A DNA stretch of 64,000 nt from assembly GCF_002022415.1 (NCBI RefSeq), contig NZ_MUBG01000001.1, positions 868,001 to 932,000 of the forward strand. The letters run 5' to 3'. This DNA is from Bartonella sp. WD12.1 (GTDB lineage Bacteria > Pseudomonadota > Alphaproteobacteria > Rhizobiales > Rhizobiaceae). The notes under the pieces are model-generated. The model saw nothing but the letters and a program-made list of their open reading frames with translations, was not told the DNA's origin and did no database searches. The position numbers were made by a program, and so were the translations under genes. This document shows positions 1-10,426 of this stretch, piece after piece; position 1 is the stretch's first letter, and each line of letters opens with the position of its first letter.

Positions 1-161
1 TATGTTCATCATAAAGGAAAAAAGCTGTGTCTTTACTCCTTTTTCCAAAAGAATTTACACTCTTCTTTCCCATTATAATAATGGAACACATTGTAATTTC
101 AAAGAAAAGATCTTATTTCACATAATAGTGTAAAATTTTTGTTCATACGCCAAGGATCAGC

Positions 162-3077
162 ATGTCTCACCAAAAATATATTTCTATTCGCGGCGCACGT
201 GAACATAACCTTAAAAACATCGACCTTGACCTTCCTCGTAATAAATTAATTATTATAACAGGGCTTTCTGGCTCAGGGAAATCATCCTTAGCTTTTGATA
301 CAATTTACGCCGAGGGTCAACGTCGTTATGTTGAAAGCCTTTCTGCCTATGCGCGCCAGTTTTTGGAAATGATGCAAAAGCCAGATGTTGATCAAATAGA
401 CGGTCTGTCTCCTGCTATCTCCATTGAACAAAAAACCACTAGCCGTAATCCTCGTTCAACAGTTGGTACTGTAACTGAAATTTACGATTATATGCGCCTT
501 CTCTTTGCTCGTATCGGTATCCCTTATTCACCTGCTACAGGCCTTCCTATTGAAAATCAAACAATCAGCCAAATGGTTGACCAAATTATGGCCTTACCAG
601 AGGGTACGCGGATTTTTATTATGGCGCCTTTAGTGCGAGGAAGAAAAGGCGAATATAAAAAAGAGCTAGCAGAACTTTTAAGAAAAGGATTTCAACGTGC
701 CAAGGTTGATGGCAAATTCTATGAAATTCCTGATATTCCTCCGCTTAATAAAAAATATAAACACGACATAGACGTAGTGATAGATCGCCTTGTTGTGCGT
801 CACGACATTACTTCTCGTTTGGCTGATAGTATAGAAACCTGTCTACAGCTTGCAAATGGACTTGCGATTGCTGAAATGGCAGATCAACCTTTAACAATAA
901 AGGAAACCTCAAAGGAATCTGCTAATAAATCAAAAAATGAAACACATAAACGACTCATTTTTTCAGAAAAATTTGCCTGCCCTATATCTGGATTCTCTAT
1001 TCCTGAAATCGAGCCACGTCTTTTTTCATTCAACAACCCTTTTGGTGCTTGTCCCACTTGTGATGGGCTTGGCATTCAAAAAGCAATCGACCCAGCAAAA
1101 ATTGTGCCTAATGAAAACCTTACTTTAAAATCTGGAGCCATTGCCCCTTGGTTTAAATCACCCTCACCTTACCATAACCAAATATTAAAAGCGTTAGGCA
1201 AAGCCTATGCATTTAAACTCACAGATAAATGGTGTGAACTGTCAAGTGAAGCCCAGCGTGCTATTTTATACGGTACAAAAACAAAAGAAATCCCCCTTAT
1301 CCATGAAGATGAAGGCTACTCTAACACAACAACCCAATATTTTGAAGGCGTTATTCCAAATATGGAACGGCGATGGAAAGAAACCGATTCTGCTGGTTCA
1401 TATAAAGAAATTGAATATTACATGTCTTCTTCACCTTGCCGAGCTTGTAATGGTTATCGGTTAAAACCAGAAGCACTCTGTGTTAAAATTCATGAAATGC
1501 ACATTGGGCAAGTATCAGAACTCTCTATCCTAAAAGCAAATGATTGGTTTGCTAATATTGATCAATATCTTAATAAAAAACAACGTAATATTGCAGCACG
1601 TATTTTAAAAGAAATTCGTAAACGTTTAGAATTTTTAAATCATGTGGGACTTGAATATCTTACCTTATCTCGAAATTCAGGAACACTTTCAGGTGGAGAA
1701 AGTCAACGTATTCGGCTAGCATCTCAAATTGGTTCTGGTCTCACAGGTGTTCTTTATGTTTTAGATGAACCGTCTATTGGCTTACACCAACGCGATAATG
1801 GACTCCTTCTACAAACGCTGTGCCATTTACGTGATCTTGGCAATACAGTTATCGTTGTTGAACATGATGAAGATGCCATTCTTACCGCAGATTATGTAGT
1901 GGATATTGGCCCTGCTGCAGGTGTTCACGGTGGAAAAGTTATTGCTCAAGGTACACCGCAGGAAATTATGAACAATCCATCCTCGCTTACAGGCCAATAT
2001 CTTTCAGGAAAAATGGCAGTTACTATGCCCGCCAAGCGACGTAAAATATCAAAATCAAAAGTACTCAAAGTGATTGGTGCTCAAGGTAATAACCTTAAAA
2101 ATATCAATGCCGACATCCCTCTTGGAACTTTCACTTGTGTAACTGGTGTTTCAGGTGGAGGAAAATCAACATTTCTCATTGAAACTCTGTTTAAAGCTGC
2201 ATCGCGCCATATTATGGGAAGTCATCAAAATCCAGCACCCTATACCAAAATTGAAGGCCTAGAATTGCTTGATAAGGTCATTGATATTAATCAATCACCT
2301 ATTGGACGCACCCCACGCTCTAATCCAGCAACTTATACTGGTGCTTTTACCGCAATCCGCGATTGGTTTGCTGAACTTCCTGAATCAAAGGCTCGTGGTT
2401 ATCAAGCAGGACGTTTTTCATTTAATGTCAAAGGGGGACGTTGTGAAGCATGCCAAGGTGATGGTGTTATTAAAATTGAAATGCACTTTTTACCTGATAT
2501 TTATGTTACATGTGATATATGCCAAGGGAAACGCTATAATAGAGAAACGCTAGAAGTAAAATTCAAAGGAAAATCCATTGCTGACGTACTTGATATGACA
2601 GTCGAAAAGGCTGAAAAATTTTTCCAAGCTGTCCCTGCTATTCACAACACAATGAAGACTCTTGTCAAAACTGGCCTTGGTTATATCAAAGTTGGACAGC
2701 AGGCTACAACACTTTCTGGTGGTGAAGCCCAGCGCGTAAAACTTGCCAAAGAACTTTCACGCAAAACAACAGGTCGCACACTCTATATTTTAGATGAACC
2801 AACAACTGGTTTACATTTTCATGATGTTGCAAAACTTCTTGAAGTTTTGCATGAACTCGTCGAGCAAGGCAATACAGTTGTAGTTATTGAGCATAATCTT
2901 GAAGTCATTAAAACGGCTGATTGGATTATTGATCTAGGACCAGAAGGTGGAGATGGCGGTGGTCAAATCGTTGCAATTGGTCGCCCTGAAGATATCATAA
3001 ATATCCCTGAATCCTATACTGGAAAATTTTTAAAAGAACTTTTGTTACGCCGACCTTTGCATAATTCAGACTCTTAA
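162..3077 (+). CDS. uvrA: UvrABC excinuclease subunit A
   Basis: Damage-recognition ATPase of nucleotide excision repair; it loads UvrB at DNA lesions in the cytoplasm. The 971-aa length is normal for the family. Two ABC modules are visible: Walker A GLSGSGKS near residues 34-41 and GVSGGGKST near 662, with signatures LSGGESQR near 509 and LSGGEAQR near 850. Zinc-binding CxxC pairs lie near 273-300 and 763-790. The ATG follows an AAGGA ribosome site. It is a single gene with its own upstream region; its downstream neighbour glnB has a separate promoter. I found no paired GTTC or GAAC half-sites (the alphaproteobacterial LexA-box pattern) in the 161 bases upstream. Confidence 0.98.
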   Translation: MSHQKYISIRGAREHNLKNIDLDLPRNKLIIITGLSGSGKSSLAFDTIYAEGQRRYVESLSAYARQFLEMMQKPDVDQIDGLSPAISIEQKTTSRNPRSTVGTVTEIYDYMRLLFARIGIPYSPATGLPIENQTISQMVDQIMALPEGTRIFIMAPLVRGRKGEYKKELAELLRKGFQRAKVDGKFYEIPDIPPLNKKYKHDIDVVIDRLVVRHDITSRLADSIETCLQLANGLAIAEMADQPLTIKETSKESANKSKNETHKRLIFSEKFACPISGFSIPEIEPRLFSFNNPFGACPTCDGLGIQKAIDPAKIVPNENLTLKSGAIAPWFKSPSPYHNQILKALGKAYAFKLTDKWCELSSEAQRAILYGTKTKEIPLIHEDEGYSNTTTQYFEGVIPNMERRWKETDSAGSYKEIEYYMSSSPCRACNGYRLKPEALCVKIHEMHIGQVSELSILKANDWFANIDQYLNKKQRNIAARILKEIRKRLEFLNHVGLEYLTLSRNSGTLSGGESQRIRLASQIGSGLTGVLYVLDEPSIGLHQRDNGLLLQTLCHLRDLGNTVIVVEHDEDAILTADYVVDIGPAAGVHGGKVIAQGTPQEIMNNPSSLTGQYLSGKMAVTMPAKRRKISKSKVLKVIGAQGNNLKNINADIPLGTFTCVTGVSGGGKSTFLIETLFKAASRHIMGSHQNPAPYTKIEGLELLDKVIDINQSPIGRTPRSNPATYTGAFTAIRDWFAELPESKARGYQAGRFSFNVKGGRCEACQGDGVIKIEMHFLPDIYVTCDICQGKRYNRETLEVKFKGKSIADVLDMTVEKAEKFFQAVPAIHNTMKTLVKTGLGYIKVGQQATTLSGGEAQRVKLAKELSRKTTGRTLYILDEPTTGLHFHDVAKLLEVLHELVEQGNTVVVIEHNLEVIKTADWIIDLGPEGGDGGGQIVAIGRPEDIINIPESYTGKFLKELLLRRPLHNSDS

Positions 3078-3264
3078 AGAACTTAATGATATAATCATGA
3101 ATAAAAATAAAGTTCGTAACTTATAATTATACCATTTTTATTCTTCACAAGCCTTTTTTATGCTATAATAAAATAATATTTTACTTCATATGTTATGCTG
3201 GAATTGTTTGCCTAAAAAACACATAATTATATTATTTTTTATTTTTTCGTACAGAAACTATTTG

Positions 3265-3293
3265 TTGGCACATCTCGTGCTTGCCGATATAAT
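3265..3293 (+). promoter_or_regulatory. glnB promoter: sigma-70 boxes overlapping a sigma-54-like element
   Basis: TTGGCA at 3265-3270 and TATAAT at 3288-3293 are separated by 17 bases, a near-consensus sigma-70 promoter. The same DNA reads TTGGCACATCTCGTGCT at 3265-3281, which has the GG-N10-GC spacing of a sigma-54 -24/-12 element. It lies about 50 bases upstream of glnB. Boxes are seen directly; use by either sigma factor is inference. Confidence 0.75.
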
Positions 3294-3307
3294 GTATAGT
3301 AGCCTAA

Positions 3308-3679
<372 letters not shown>

Positions 3680-3735
3680 CATTTACAAAAATTTTTACTT
3701 TTTCTATTTACCTCAGTCCAATAAGGAAATTGCAT

Positions 3736-5145
3736 ATGACAACCGTATCAGACATACTTAAACAGATTGCAGATAATGACATACGCTTTGTTGATTTACG
3801 TTTCACCGACCCGTGGGGTAAATTACATCACGTTACAATAGATGTTACCGCAATCAGTGAAGATACACTTACTGATGGCATCATGTTTGATGGTTCTTCA
3901 ATTGCTGGATGGAAAACAATTAATGAATCTGATATGGTATTAATGCCAGATCCAGAAACAGCTCATATGGATCCCTTTTTTGCTCAGTCTACTTTAGTCA
4001 TACTGTGCGACGTACTCGATCCTATTTCTGGAGAATTGTATAATAGAGATCCACGTTCCATTGCAAAAAGAGCGGAAGCTTATATGAAATCCTTAGGGAT
4101 AGGTGATGCAGTTAATATAGGTCCAGAAGCAGAATTTTTTATTTTTGACGATGTACGTTACAAAAACGACCCGTATAATACAGGCTTTAAGCTTGATTCA
4201 AGTGAACTTCCATCAAATGATGATACTGAATATGAAATGGGCAATCTCGGGCATCGACCACGTATGAAATGTGGTTATTTTCCAGTTCCTCCTATTGACT
4301 CTTGTCAAGACATGCGTTCTGAAATGCTCACCGCACTAAAAGATATGGGCGTAAATGTTGAAAAACATCATCATGAAGTAGCTGCAGCTCAACATGAACT
4401 AGGTATTCGATATGATACATTAGTTCGAGAAGCTGATAAAATGCAAATTTTTAAATATGCTGTACATCAAATTGCAAATAGTTATGGAAAAACAGCAACT
4501 TTCATGCCAAAGCCAATTTTTGGTGATAATGGTTCAGGCATGCATGTTCACATATCAATTTGGAAAGGTGGAAAACCAACCTTTGCAGGAAATGAATACG
4601 CCGGGCTATCAGAAACCTGCTTATTTTTTATCGGTGGTATCATTAAGCATGCAAAAGCAATTAACGCTTTCACAAACCCATCTACTAATTCCTATAAACG
4701 TTTAGTTCCTGGATTTGAAGCACCTGTTCTTCTTGCTTATTCTGCACGCAATCGTTCGGCATCTTGTCGTATTCCATTCAGCTCTTCACCAAATTCAAAA
4801 CGTGTGGAAATTCGTTTCCCAGATCTAACGGCAAATCCATATCTAGCCTTTGCAGCACTCTTAATGGCTGGCCTTGACGGTATTAAAAACAAAATTCATC
4901 CTGGACAGGCTATGGATAAAGATCTTTATGATCTACCCCCTAAAGAGCTTAAAGACATCCCTACAGTTTCAGGTAGCTTGCGTGAAGCGCTTGAAGCTCT
5001 TGATAAAGATCGTAACTTCCTTAAAGCAGGAGATGTCTTTGATGACGACCAAATCAACTCTTTCATTGAATTGAAAATGCAAGAAGTTTTGCGTTATGAA
5101 ATGACTCCGCATCCTATTGAATTTGATATGTATTATTCTGTTTAA
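3736..5145 (+). CDS. glnA: Glutamine synthetase type I
   Basis: Makes glutamine from glutamate, ammonia and ATP; dodecameric GSI. From the ATG at 3736 (MTTVSD, behind an AAGGAA ribosome site) it is 469 aa, the usual GSI length; a TTG two codons upstream is in frame but less likely. The adenylylation loop is recognisable around DLYDLPPKE, with the tyrosine at about residue 398, so control by GlnE-type adenylylation is expected. Cotranscribed with glnB and ended by a strong hairpin terminator at 5170-5199. Confidence 0.97.
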   Translation: MTTVSDILKQIADNDIRFVDLRFTDPWGKLHHVTIDVTAISEDTLTDGIMFDGSSIAGWKTINESDMVLMPDPETAHMDPFFAQSTLVILCDVLDPISGELYNRDPRSIAKRAEAYMKSLGIGDAVNIGPEAEFFIFDDVRYKNDPYNTGFKLDSSELPSNDDTEYEMGNLGHRPRMKCGYFPVPPIDSCQDMRSEMLTALKDMGVNVEKHHHEVAAAQHELGIRYDTLVREADKMQIFKYAVHQIANSYGKTATFMPKPIFGDNGSGMHVHISIWKGGKPTFAGNEYAGLSETCLFFIGGIIKHAKAINAFTNPSTNSYKRLVPGFEAPVLLAYSARNRSASCRIPFSSSPNSKRVEIRFPDLTANPYLAFAALLMAGLDGIKNKIHPGQAMDKDLYDLPPKELKDIPTVSGSLREALEALDKDRNFLKAGDVFDDDQINSFIELKMQEVLRYEMTPHPIEFDMYYSV

Positions 5146-5169
5146 AGAATAAGTCATGCTATTCAATCT

Positions 5170-5199
5170 AAAAATGGAGGCTTCAACCTCCATTTTTTT
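5170..5199 (+). terminator. Rho-independent terminator of glnBA
   Basis: AAAATGGAGG at 5171-5180 pairs perfectly with CCTCCATTTT at 5187-5196 around a six-base loop, and the right arm runs into a T tract. It sits 25 bases after the glnA stop. Confidence 0.93.
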
Positions 5200-5299
5200 G
5201 TGATGTTTTTTTCTAAAGAGTATGAGCTATCTTTTTGCTGAGATATTTTTTCTTTATAAGAAAGATTGAATCCTTTCGAATCAATAATCAAGGTTCCTA

Positions 5300-5845
5300 A
5301 TGCTGCAGATTTATCGATCTTTCTTTACTCTTTTATGTTTTGTTTTTATGATATTAGCAGCACAGGCCAATGAAGTAACAGATGACGAATTAATAAATCT
5401 ACAAAAGGCAATTTTTATTTATAATAAAGCACTTAAAGAAATTGATTCAAATGCTATCTTAAATGCTATTCCTCCTCAAATTATCGAGAGTTTAGCTGCT
5501 AAAAAAAATCTTAATAAAGCACAATTTCAGCAAATAATAAAAAGTCAAATAGAACAACTAGCGAAAAATTATAAAATTGAGAATATAAAAATCGACCAAA
5601 CGCAAAAACGTGAAGGAAAATTTGATAACGGTATTCCTTATTTTATTATGCCTTTAGAAATTGCAATTACGATAAATAGTGGAACAAAGTGTTATATCAA
5701 AAGTGAGATTATTGCCCTTCTCGAAAATAATCAGTGGTATTTTATTCGTGGCAATGACGACACAGCCTTAAACATAACCAATGAAGCTTTTCCCGGACTT
5801 GAAAAAATAAAAATTAATTCAACAGAAATTATAAAAATATCGTAA
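5300..5845 (+). CDS. Small secreted protein, family of unknown function (paralogue of 52855-53385)
   Basis: I do not recognise a named family. The 181-aa product starts with a hydrophobic signal peptide ending near AAQA (residues 20-23), so it is probably periplasmic. The rest is a mixed helix/strand domain rich in Lys and Ile. It resembles the protein at 52855-53385 over most of its length: both have a helical segment of about 45 residues after the signal, an NG-x-x-Y strand, a conserved NN[QR]WY strand near residues 146-150, and a C-terminal P-[GD]-[LF]-[ED] segment. The gene stands alone behind the glnA terminator, with AAGGTT before the ATG. Function unknown. Confidence 0.8.
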   Translation: MLQIYRSFFTLLCFVFMILAAQANEVTDDELINLQKAIFIYNKALKEIDSNAILNAIPPQIIESLAAKKNLNKAQFQQIIKSQIEQLAKNYKIENIKIDQTQKREGKFDNGIPYFIMPLEIAITINSGTKCYIKSEIIALLENNQWYFIRGNDDTALNITNEAFPGLEKIKINSTEIIKIS

Positions 5846-5887
5846 TTGGAAATTTCACGTTTATGTGTGAGAAAAAGAAAGTTTCAC

Positions 5888-6670
5888 TTATGTACAGGCA
5901 GTAATAATTGTAGCCGCTGCATTAAATTCAGCCTTTTTGTAAGCTCGCTGCATCATCGCTTCCTCATCAATACCCCATTGTTTCTTCGTCCAATTCTCAT
6001 CTAAATGAGCAATATCCCAAGCATTATCCAAATTAATTTTCTTCTCAGCTACAGCAAAAGCAATAAGAGAAGAGCCTGTTAAAGTAGTCATTGCATGAAG
6101 TGCAGCAAGTATATAAGGGGATTTTATTTTGCGTAAATAATTACTCACCGCTTGAATAGCTTCCCATGGTTGTTCAATATGCATAAGTCCTGCTGCTATA
6201 TTAAAACGTGCACCAAGTTTTTCTTCTGCCCAATCAAGTAAAAAGTCCCATTGTTTACATTGTTGTTTTACAAGTTCTTTTGGTGTTTGTGCACGATAAA
6301 AAATCATATCACATGCAACAAAACGCAATAAATCTTCAAAAATAACTTGCATATTATCGGCTATACCATCAACAACAGTGTTAACAAGACGCGTAATTGG
6401 CATTCTTCCTGGATCAATGCTCTCTTCCTGCACAGTAAATTCCTGTGCTACTAATGTAGCAAGTGCTTCTGTTGGCATGAGAAGACAGCGCTTCGCAGGT
6501 GTTTTTACGGGAGCTCCATCTAATAATATGGAAAAACCTCCCTCTTCATGCGTGATACTTACTTCTTTATAAAATCGTTTAGGTAGTGGCTGACATGAAA
6601 GCTTTTGTACATTGTAAACAGGATTATCCTTATTTAACGGTATATTAAAATCATCTAAAATTTTACGCAT
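5888..6670 (-). CDS. ATP12-family F1-ATPase assembly chaperone
   Basis: ATP12 proteins bind the alpha subunit of the F1 part of ATP synthase before assembly. The 260-aa protein has the expected layout: N-terminal beta-rich part with LPKRFYKEV and LDGAPVKTPAK, then the typical segment PITRLVNTVVDG, an acidic stretch of DLLRFVACD, and a helical C-terminal half ending near the family-typical DE-x-W region. In alphaproteobacteria this gene commonly lies downstream of rluC; here rluC is the next gene upstream on the same strand but 651 bases away. Confidence 0.88.
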   Translation of the reverse strand: MRKILDDFNIPLNKDNPVYNVQKLSCQPLPKRFYKEVSITHEEGGFSILLDGAPVKTPAKRCLLMPTEALATLVAQEFTVQEESIDPGRMPITRLVNTVVDGIADNMQVIFEDLLRFVACDMIFYRAQTPKELVKQQCKQWDFLLDWAEEKLGARFNIAAGLMHIEQPWEAIQAVSNYLRKIKSPYILAALHAMTTLTGSSLIAFAVAEKKINLDNAWDIAHLDENWTKKQWGIDEEAMMQRAYKKAEFNAAATIITACT

Positions 6671-7321
6671 ATTGTTCTACTTCTAATATTTTCAATTAAT
6701 CTACCGAATTTTCTAAAATAAAATCCACACACTTCTCATACATTTTATACATTAGATATCACGTGATAAGCTTAAGAAAAACCAATTGTACTCATGTTAT
6801 TGGCTATCTATATCTAATATTGAACTCTTAGCGTAGTAGTTCTTTTATTTTCATACTAATCTCTACATGAGACTCAAACAGAATTATAAAAGTAGCAATT
6901 AGGAAAATAATTATTAATCGTTTGCATTATCAATTAAATAATTAAATAATAAAATTGATACATCTAATTGAAAATACAGCGTAATTTTTTTATCACCACA
7001 CCAAAAAAGATAGGATATCTAGCCATTGAATAAAGTGGCTAAAACTTTTATTCTTGAATGAAGTAAAGTTTCAAATATTGTTTTATTACAGATTAAAAAC
7101 AATACCCGCTTATTAGTTTAAATCATCTCTTATATTTCACTATCGATGGTTTATGGTATAAAATTGTTATTGTCTTTTACTAAAAAAACTCCAATGATAT
7201 TTTTTATAATTTGGCAGTTGATCATCAAATTCCTCAAATACCTTCTTATAATAACAAGTAATTAAACACTGCTAATAAATTGCGTTACTACAATTAATAA
7301 AATTAAGCTGAAAATTTTTTA
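6671..7321. other. 651-bp non-coding gap between ATP12 gene and rluC
   Basis: Very AT-rich, with no intact gene on either strand. On the minus strand a short stop-to-stop open stretch of about 34 codons near 7160-7275 (containing FEEFDDQLPNY) has no start codon. The gap is about the size of a small hydrolase gene, and from memory many Rhizobiales carry a HAD-family hydrolase between rluC and the ATP12 gene, so this may be a decayed gene. I could not confirm any homology by eye. Confidence 0.5.
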
Positions 7322-8302
7322 TTATTCTGTATCGCCATCATTTTCATTAAAAGCTAAAAGATTAAAGCTTTGTACCATATGAGGCGGTAAAGGAGCTATA
7401 ATATCCAATATGCCTCCTGAGGGATGAGGAATACGAATACGGCGTGCATGAAGATGAAGACGATTTTGAATGCCACCAGGTAATTCCCAATTACTGTCAG
7501 AAAAAAAATATTTTGAATCGCCAATAATTGGATGATCCATATAAGCTGCATGAACACGTAGCTGATGTGTTCTACCAGTATAAGGTTCCATTTCTAACCA
7601 AGATAGAGCTCGCCCTCGCGTATCTAAAACACGATAGTAAGAAACTGCGTGATTAGAATCTGGTTCTCCATGTTCACAAACACGCATTTTATCGCCTTGT
7701 GCAGTTGTTTCCTTTACCATCCATGTTGAAATTTTATCTTGCTTTTTTTTAGGCACTCCCCGTACCAGCGCCCAATAAATCTTTTTCGTTTCTCGTGCTC
7801 GAAAAGCAGCAGTCAAAACCTGTGCCGCTCCCCTTGACCGAGCAATAATAAGTACACCTGATGTCTCACGATCAAGACGATGAACTAACCGTGGCTTTTC
7901 TCCTTTTTTATTACGCCACACTTCAAGCATACCATCAATATGGCACGTTAAACCAGAACCACCCTGTACAGCCAAACCTGCAGGTTTGTTTAATACAAAG
8001 ATTTTTGGATCTTTATAGAGAAGCATTTTTTCCAAAATGGCTAATTTGTCCTGATCATGAATGGTCTTACCCGTTGCAGAAAGATTTCTCTTATTATCAC
8101 CAGACAAAAACGGTACACGAATAGACTGCCCCATAATAAGACGTATATCAGTTTTAACACGCCTGCCATCAACGCGTATCTGGCCAGAACGCAGCAGTTT
8201 TTGTAGATACCCAAACGCAAGTCCTGGATAATGCACCTTAAACCAACGATCTAAGCGCATTCCGCCTTCACTTTCCTCAACCTTTTTGATTTCTACACCC
8301 AC
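7322..8302 (-). CDS. rluC: RluC/RluD-family 23S rRNA pseudouridine synthase
   Basis: Converts specific uridines of 23S rRNA to pseudouridine. An N-terminal S4 RNA-binding domain (GMRLDRWF through the GQSIRVP region) precedes the catalytic domain, whose signature HRLDRETSGVL carries the catalytic aspartate. I place the start at GTG 8302 (326 aa), because AAGAGGG lies nine bases upstream; a TTG at 8344 would add 14 residues without a ribosome site. RluC is the usual alphaproteobacterial assignment for this architecture, but RluD cannot be excluded by eye. Confidence 0.88.
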   Translation of the reverse strand: MGVEIKKVEESEGGMRLDRWFKVHYPGLAFGYLQKLLRSGQIRVDGRRVKTDIRLIMGQSIRVPFLSGDNKRNLSATGKTIHDQDKLAILEKMLLYKDPKIFVLNKPAGLAVQGGSGLTCHIDGMLEVWRNKKGEKPRLVHRLDRETSGVLIIARSRGAAQVLTAAFRARETKKIYWALVRGVPKKKQDKISTWMVKETTAQGDKMRVCEHGEPDSNHAVSYYRVLDTRGRALSWLEMEPYTGRTHQLRVHAAYMDHPIIGDSKYFFSDSNWELPGGIQNRLHLHARRIRIPHPSGGILDIIAPLPPHMVQSFNLLAFNENDGDTE

Positions 8303-8537
8303 TGTAATAAACCCTCTTGCTAATACAATTTCCCTGTTTACCAACCGTATTTTCTCGTCTTTATAAACGCAAAAACTACATCCTTTTAAAATTAGACTTT
8401 ATCACATTGCATTACAATCAGTATCCAAAATTGCATTTCCTTTCTGTATAAATTTCATTACTTCAAAGAAAACAATTACATAAAGAATTAGTAATCCTAA
8501 TTTTGTAACTGCAATAGCTATTGGAGATAACCATCCC

Positions 8538-10325
8538 GTGCTTTTATTAAAAACATACGCGCGTGTTCTCTCTTATCTAGATAGAGAAAAAAGCACATTT
8601 TTTTTAATCTGTGCCGCTAATGTTATACTGGCTATTATCACAATAGCAGAACCTATCTTGTTTGGTCACGTCATTGATGCAATTGCAGACAAATCCGGTA
8701 TCGTTTTTAACCTCACACTTTGGGTGTGTTTTGGTGTTTTTAATATTATTGCATACATCCTTGTAGCTCGTGGTGCAGATCGCTTAGTTCACAGACGGCG
8801 TTTAAGCGTTTTAACAGAATCTTTTGAGCGTATCATTACTATGCCATTAATTTGGCACCAACAACGTGGAACTTCTAATGCCCTTCATACGCTATTGCGC
8901 GCTACAGATTCCATGTCAGCTATATGGCTTGATTTTATGCGCCAACATCTTTCTACTTTTGTCGCATTATTCGTTCTAGTGCCCATAGCCTTTAACATGA
9001 ACTGGCGTCTTTCAATAGTCTTAATGGTTCTTGCCATCATCTATGTATTGATTGCACGCTTAGTGATGCAAAAAACAAAAGACGGACAAGCCGCTGTAGA
9101 ACGTTATCACCATAGTGTTTTTAAGCATATCAGTGATTCAATTTCTAATGTTTCCATTGTACAAAGCTATAACCGAATAGCAGAAGAAACGTCAGAGCTT
9201 CATCAATACACAAGTGATCTTCTTAAAGCACAAAACCCTGTTCTAAACTGGTGGGCACTTGCTAGTGGTTTAAATCGAATGGCCTCAACCATTTCAATAG
9301 TATGTGTATTTCTTCTTGGTGCTTTTTTTGTGGCAAAAGGCCAACTAAGTGTAGGTGAAGTTGTCTCTTTCGTCGGATTTGCTCAATTAATGATTAGCCG
9401 TCTTGATCAAATTAGCGGCTTTATTAATTTAGCTGTATCCTCACAAGCAAAATTACAAGAATTTTTTGAAATGGAAGACTCAACTTTTAATATGAAAGAA
9501 CCTGACAACCTTCCTTCTCTTCAAAATGTTAAAGGTGCGATTCAATTTCATCACGTAACTTATGCATTTCCAAATTCTTCTCAAGGTGTCTTTGACATTT
9601 CATTCGAAGTCAAAACAGGACAAACTGTTGCTATTGTAGGACCAACAGGTGCTGGAAAAACAACATTAATCAATTTGTTACAGCGCGTATATGACCCTAC
9701 AGTTGGACATATCAAAATTGATGGAATAGATATACGCTCCATTAACCGCGAATCCTTACGCAAAGCTCTAGCAACAGTATTTCAAGATGCAGGTCTCTTC
9801 AACCGTAGCATTCGTGACAACATTGCAATAGGTAGAACGACCGCAACAGATAAAGAACTTTATGAGGCGGCAAAAACAGCTGCTGCTCATGATTTTATTT
9901 TGAATAAAAATAATCGTTACGATACATTGGTTGGTGAACGAGGCTCCCAATTATCAGGTGGAGAAAGACAGCGATTAGCAATTGCGCGTGCCATTTTAAA
10001 AAATGCACCTATTCTCATTTTAGATGAAGCAACCAGCGCTCTTGATATTGAAACAGAAGCACGTGTTAAAGACGCTATTGATTGTGTAAGCCAAAATCGT
10101 ACAACTTTTATTATAGCGCATCGTCTTTCAACAATCCGCAATGCTGATCTTATACTTTTTCTAGATCATGGTCGCTTAATTGAACAAGGTAGTTTTCAAG
10201 AGTTGACTAAAAAAGGTGGCCGTTTTTATAAATTATTAAAAGCCGGTGGATTAACAAACGATCAGCCAATGATAAAAGTGGAAGGTGAAAATGTGATTCC
10301 ACTGTGTGAATTTATTGCATCGTAA
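8538..10325 (+). CDS. ndvA: NdvA/ChvA-type cyclic beta-1,2-glucan ABC exporter
   Basis: Fused permease-ATPase half transporter of 595 aa that in Rhizobiales exports cyclic beta-1,2-glucan to the periplasm. About six membrane segments occupy residues 15-305, followed by the nucleotide-binding domain: Walker A GPTGAGKT near 368, Q-loop FQDAGLF, signature LSGGERQ near 472, Walker B ILILDEATSALD, and the switch histidine in IIAHRLST. The start is GTG 8538, with GGAGAT upstream. The N-terminus MLLLKTYARVLSYLDREK fits the NdvA subfamily rather than MsbA. Convergent with alaS. Confidence 0.85.
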   Translation: MLLLKTYARVLSYLDREKSTFFLICAANVILAIITIAEPILFGHVIDAIADKSGIVFNLTLWVCFGVFNIIAYILVARGADRLVHRRRLSVLTESFERIITMPLIWHQQRGTSNALHTLLRATDSMSAIWLDFMRQHLSTFVALFVLVPIAFNMNWRLSIVLMVLAIIYVLIARLVMQKTKDGQAAVERYHHSVFKHISDSISNVSIVQSYNRIAEETSELHQYTSDLLKAQNPVLNWWALASGLNRMASTISIVCVFLLGAFFVAKGQLSVGEVVSFVGFAQLMISRLDQISGFINLAVSSQAKLQEFFEMEDSTFNMKEPDNLPSLQNVKGAIQFHHVTYAFPNSSQGVFDISFEVKTGQTVAIVGPTGAGKTTLINLLQRVYDPTVGHIKIDGIDIRSINRESLRKALATVFQDAGLFNRSIRDNIAIGRTTATDKELYEAAKTAAAHDFILNKNNRYDTLVGERGSQLSGGERQRLAIARAILKNAPILILDEATSALDIETEARVKDAIDCVSQNRTTFIIAHRLSTIRNADLILFLDHGRLIEQGSFQELTKKGGRFYKLLKAGGLTNDQPMIKVEGENVIPLCEFIAS

Positions 10326-10368
10326 AATAAGTGTTTCTTTTCTATATATTCAAATGCAAACTTAATCT

Positions 10369-10407
10369 AAATTACAAGTTTCTAGTCCCTTACAAGGCTT
10401 GTAATTT
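10369..10407. terminator. Inverted repeat between convergent ndvA and alaS, possible bidirectional terminator
   Basis: AAATTACAAG at 10369-10378 is the exact reverse complement of CTTGTAATTT at 10398-10407, with a 19-base loop. It lies between two converging genes. There is no long T tract, so terminator function is inferred from position. Confidence 0.5.
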
Positions 10408-10426
10408 AAGTAATACGAAAATAAAT

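Noticed and set aside
1-161. Possible divergent ssb start at the left edge
   Set aside because: The minus-strand ATG at position 12 has no close ribosome site and the visible codons do not match Ssb.
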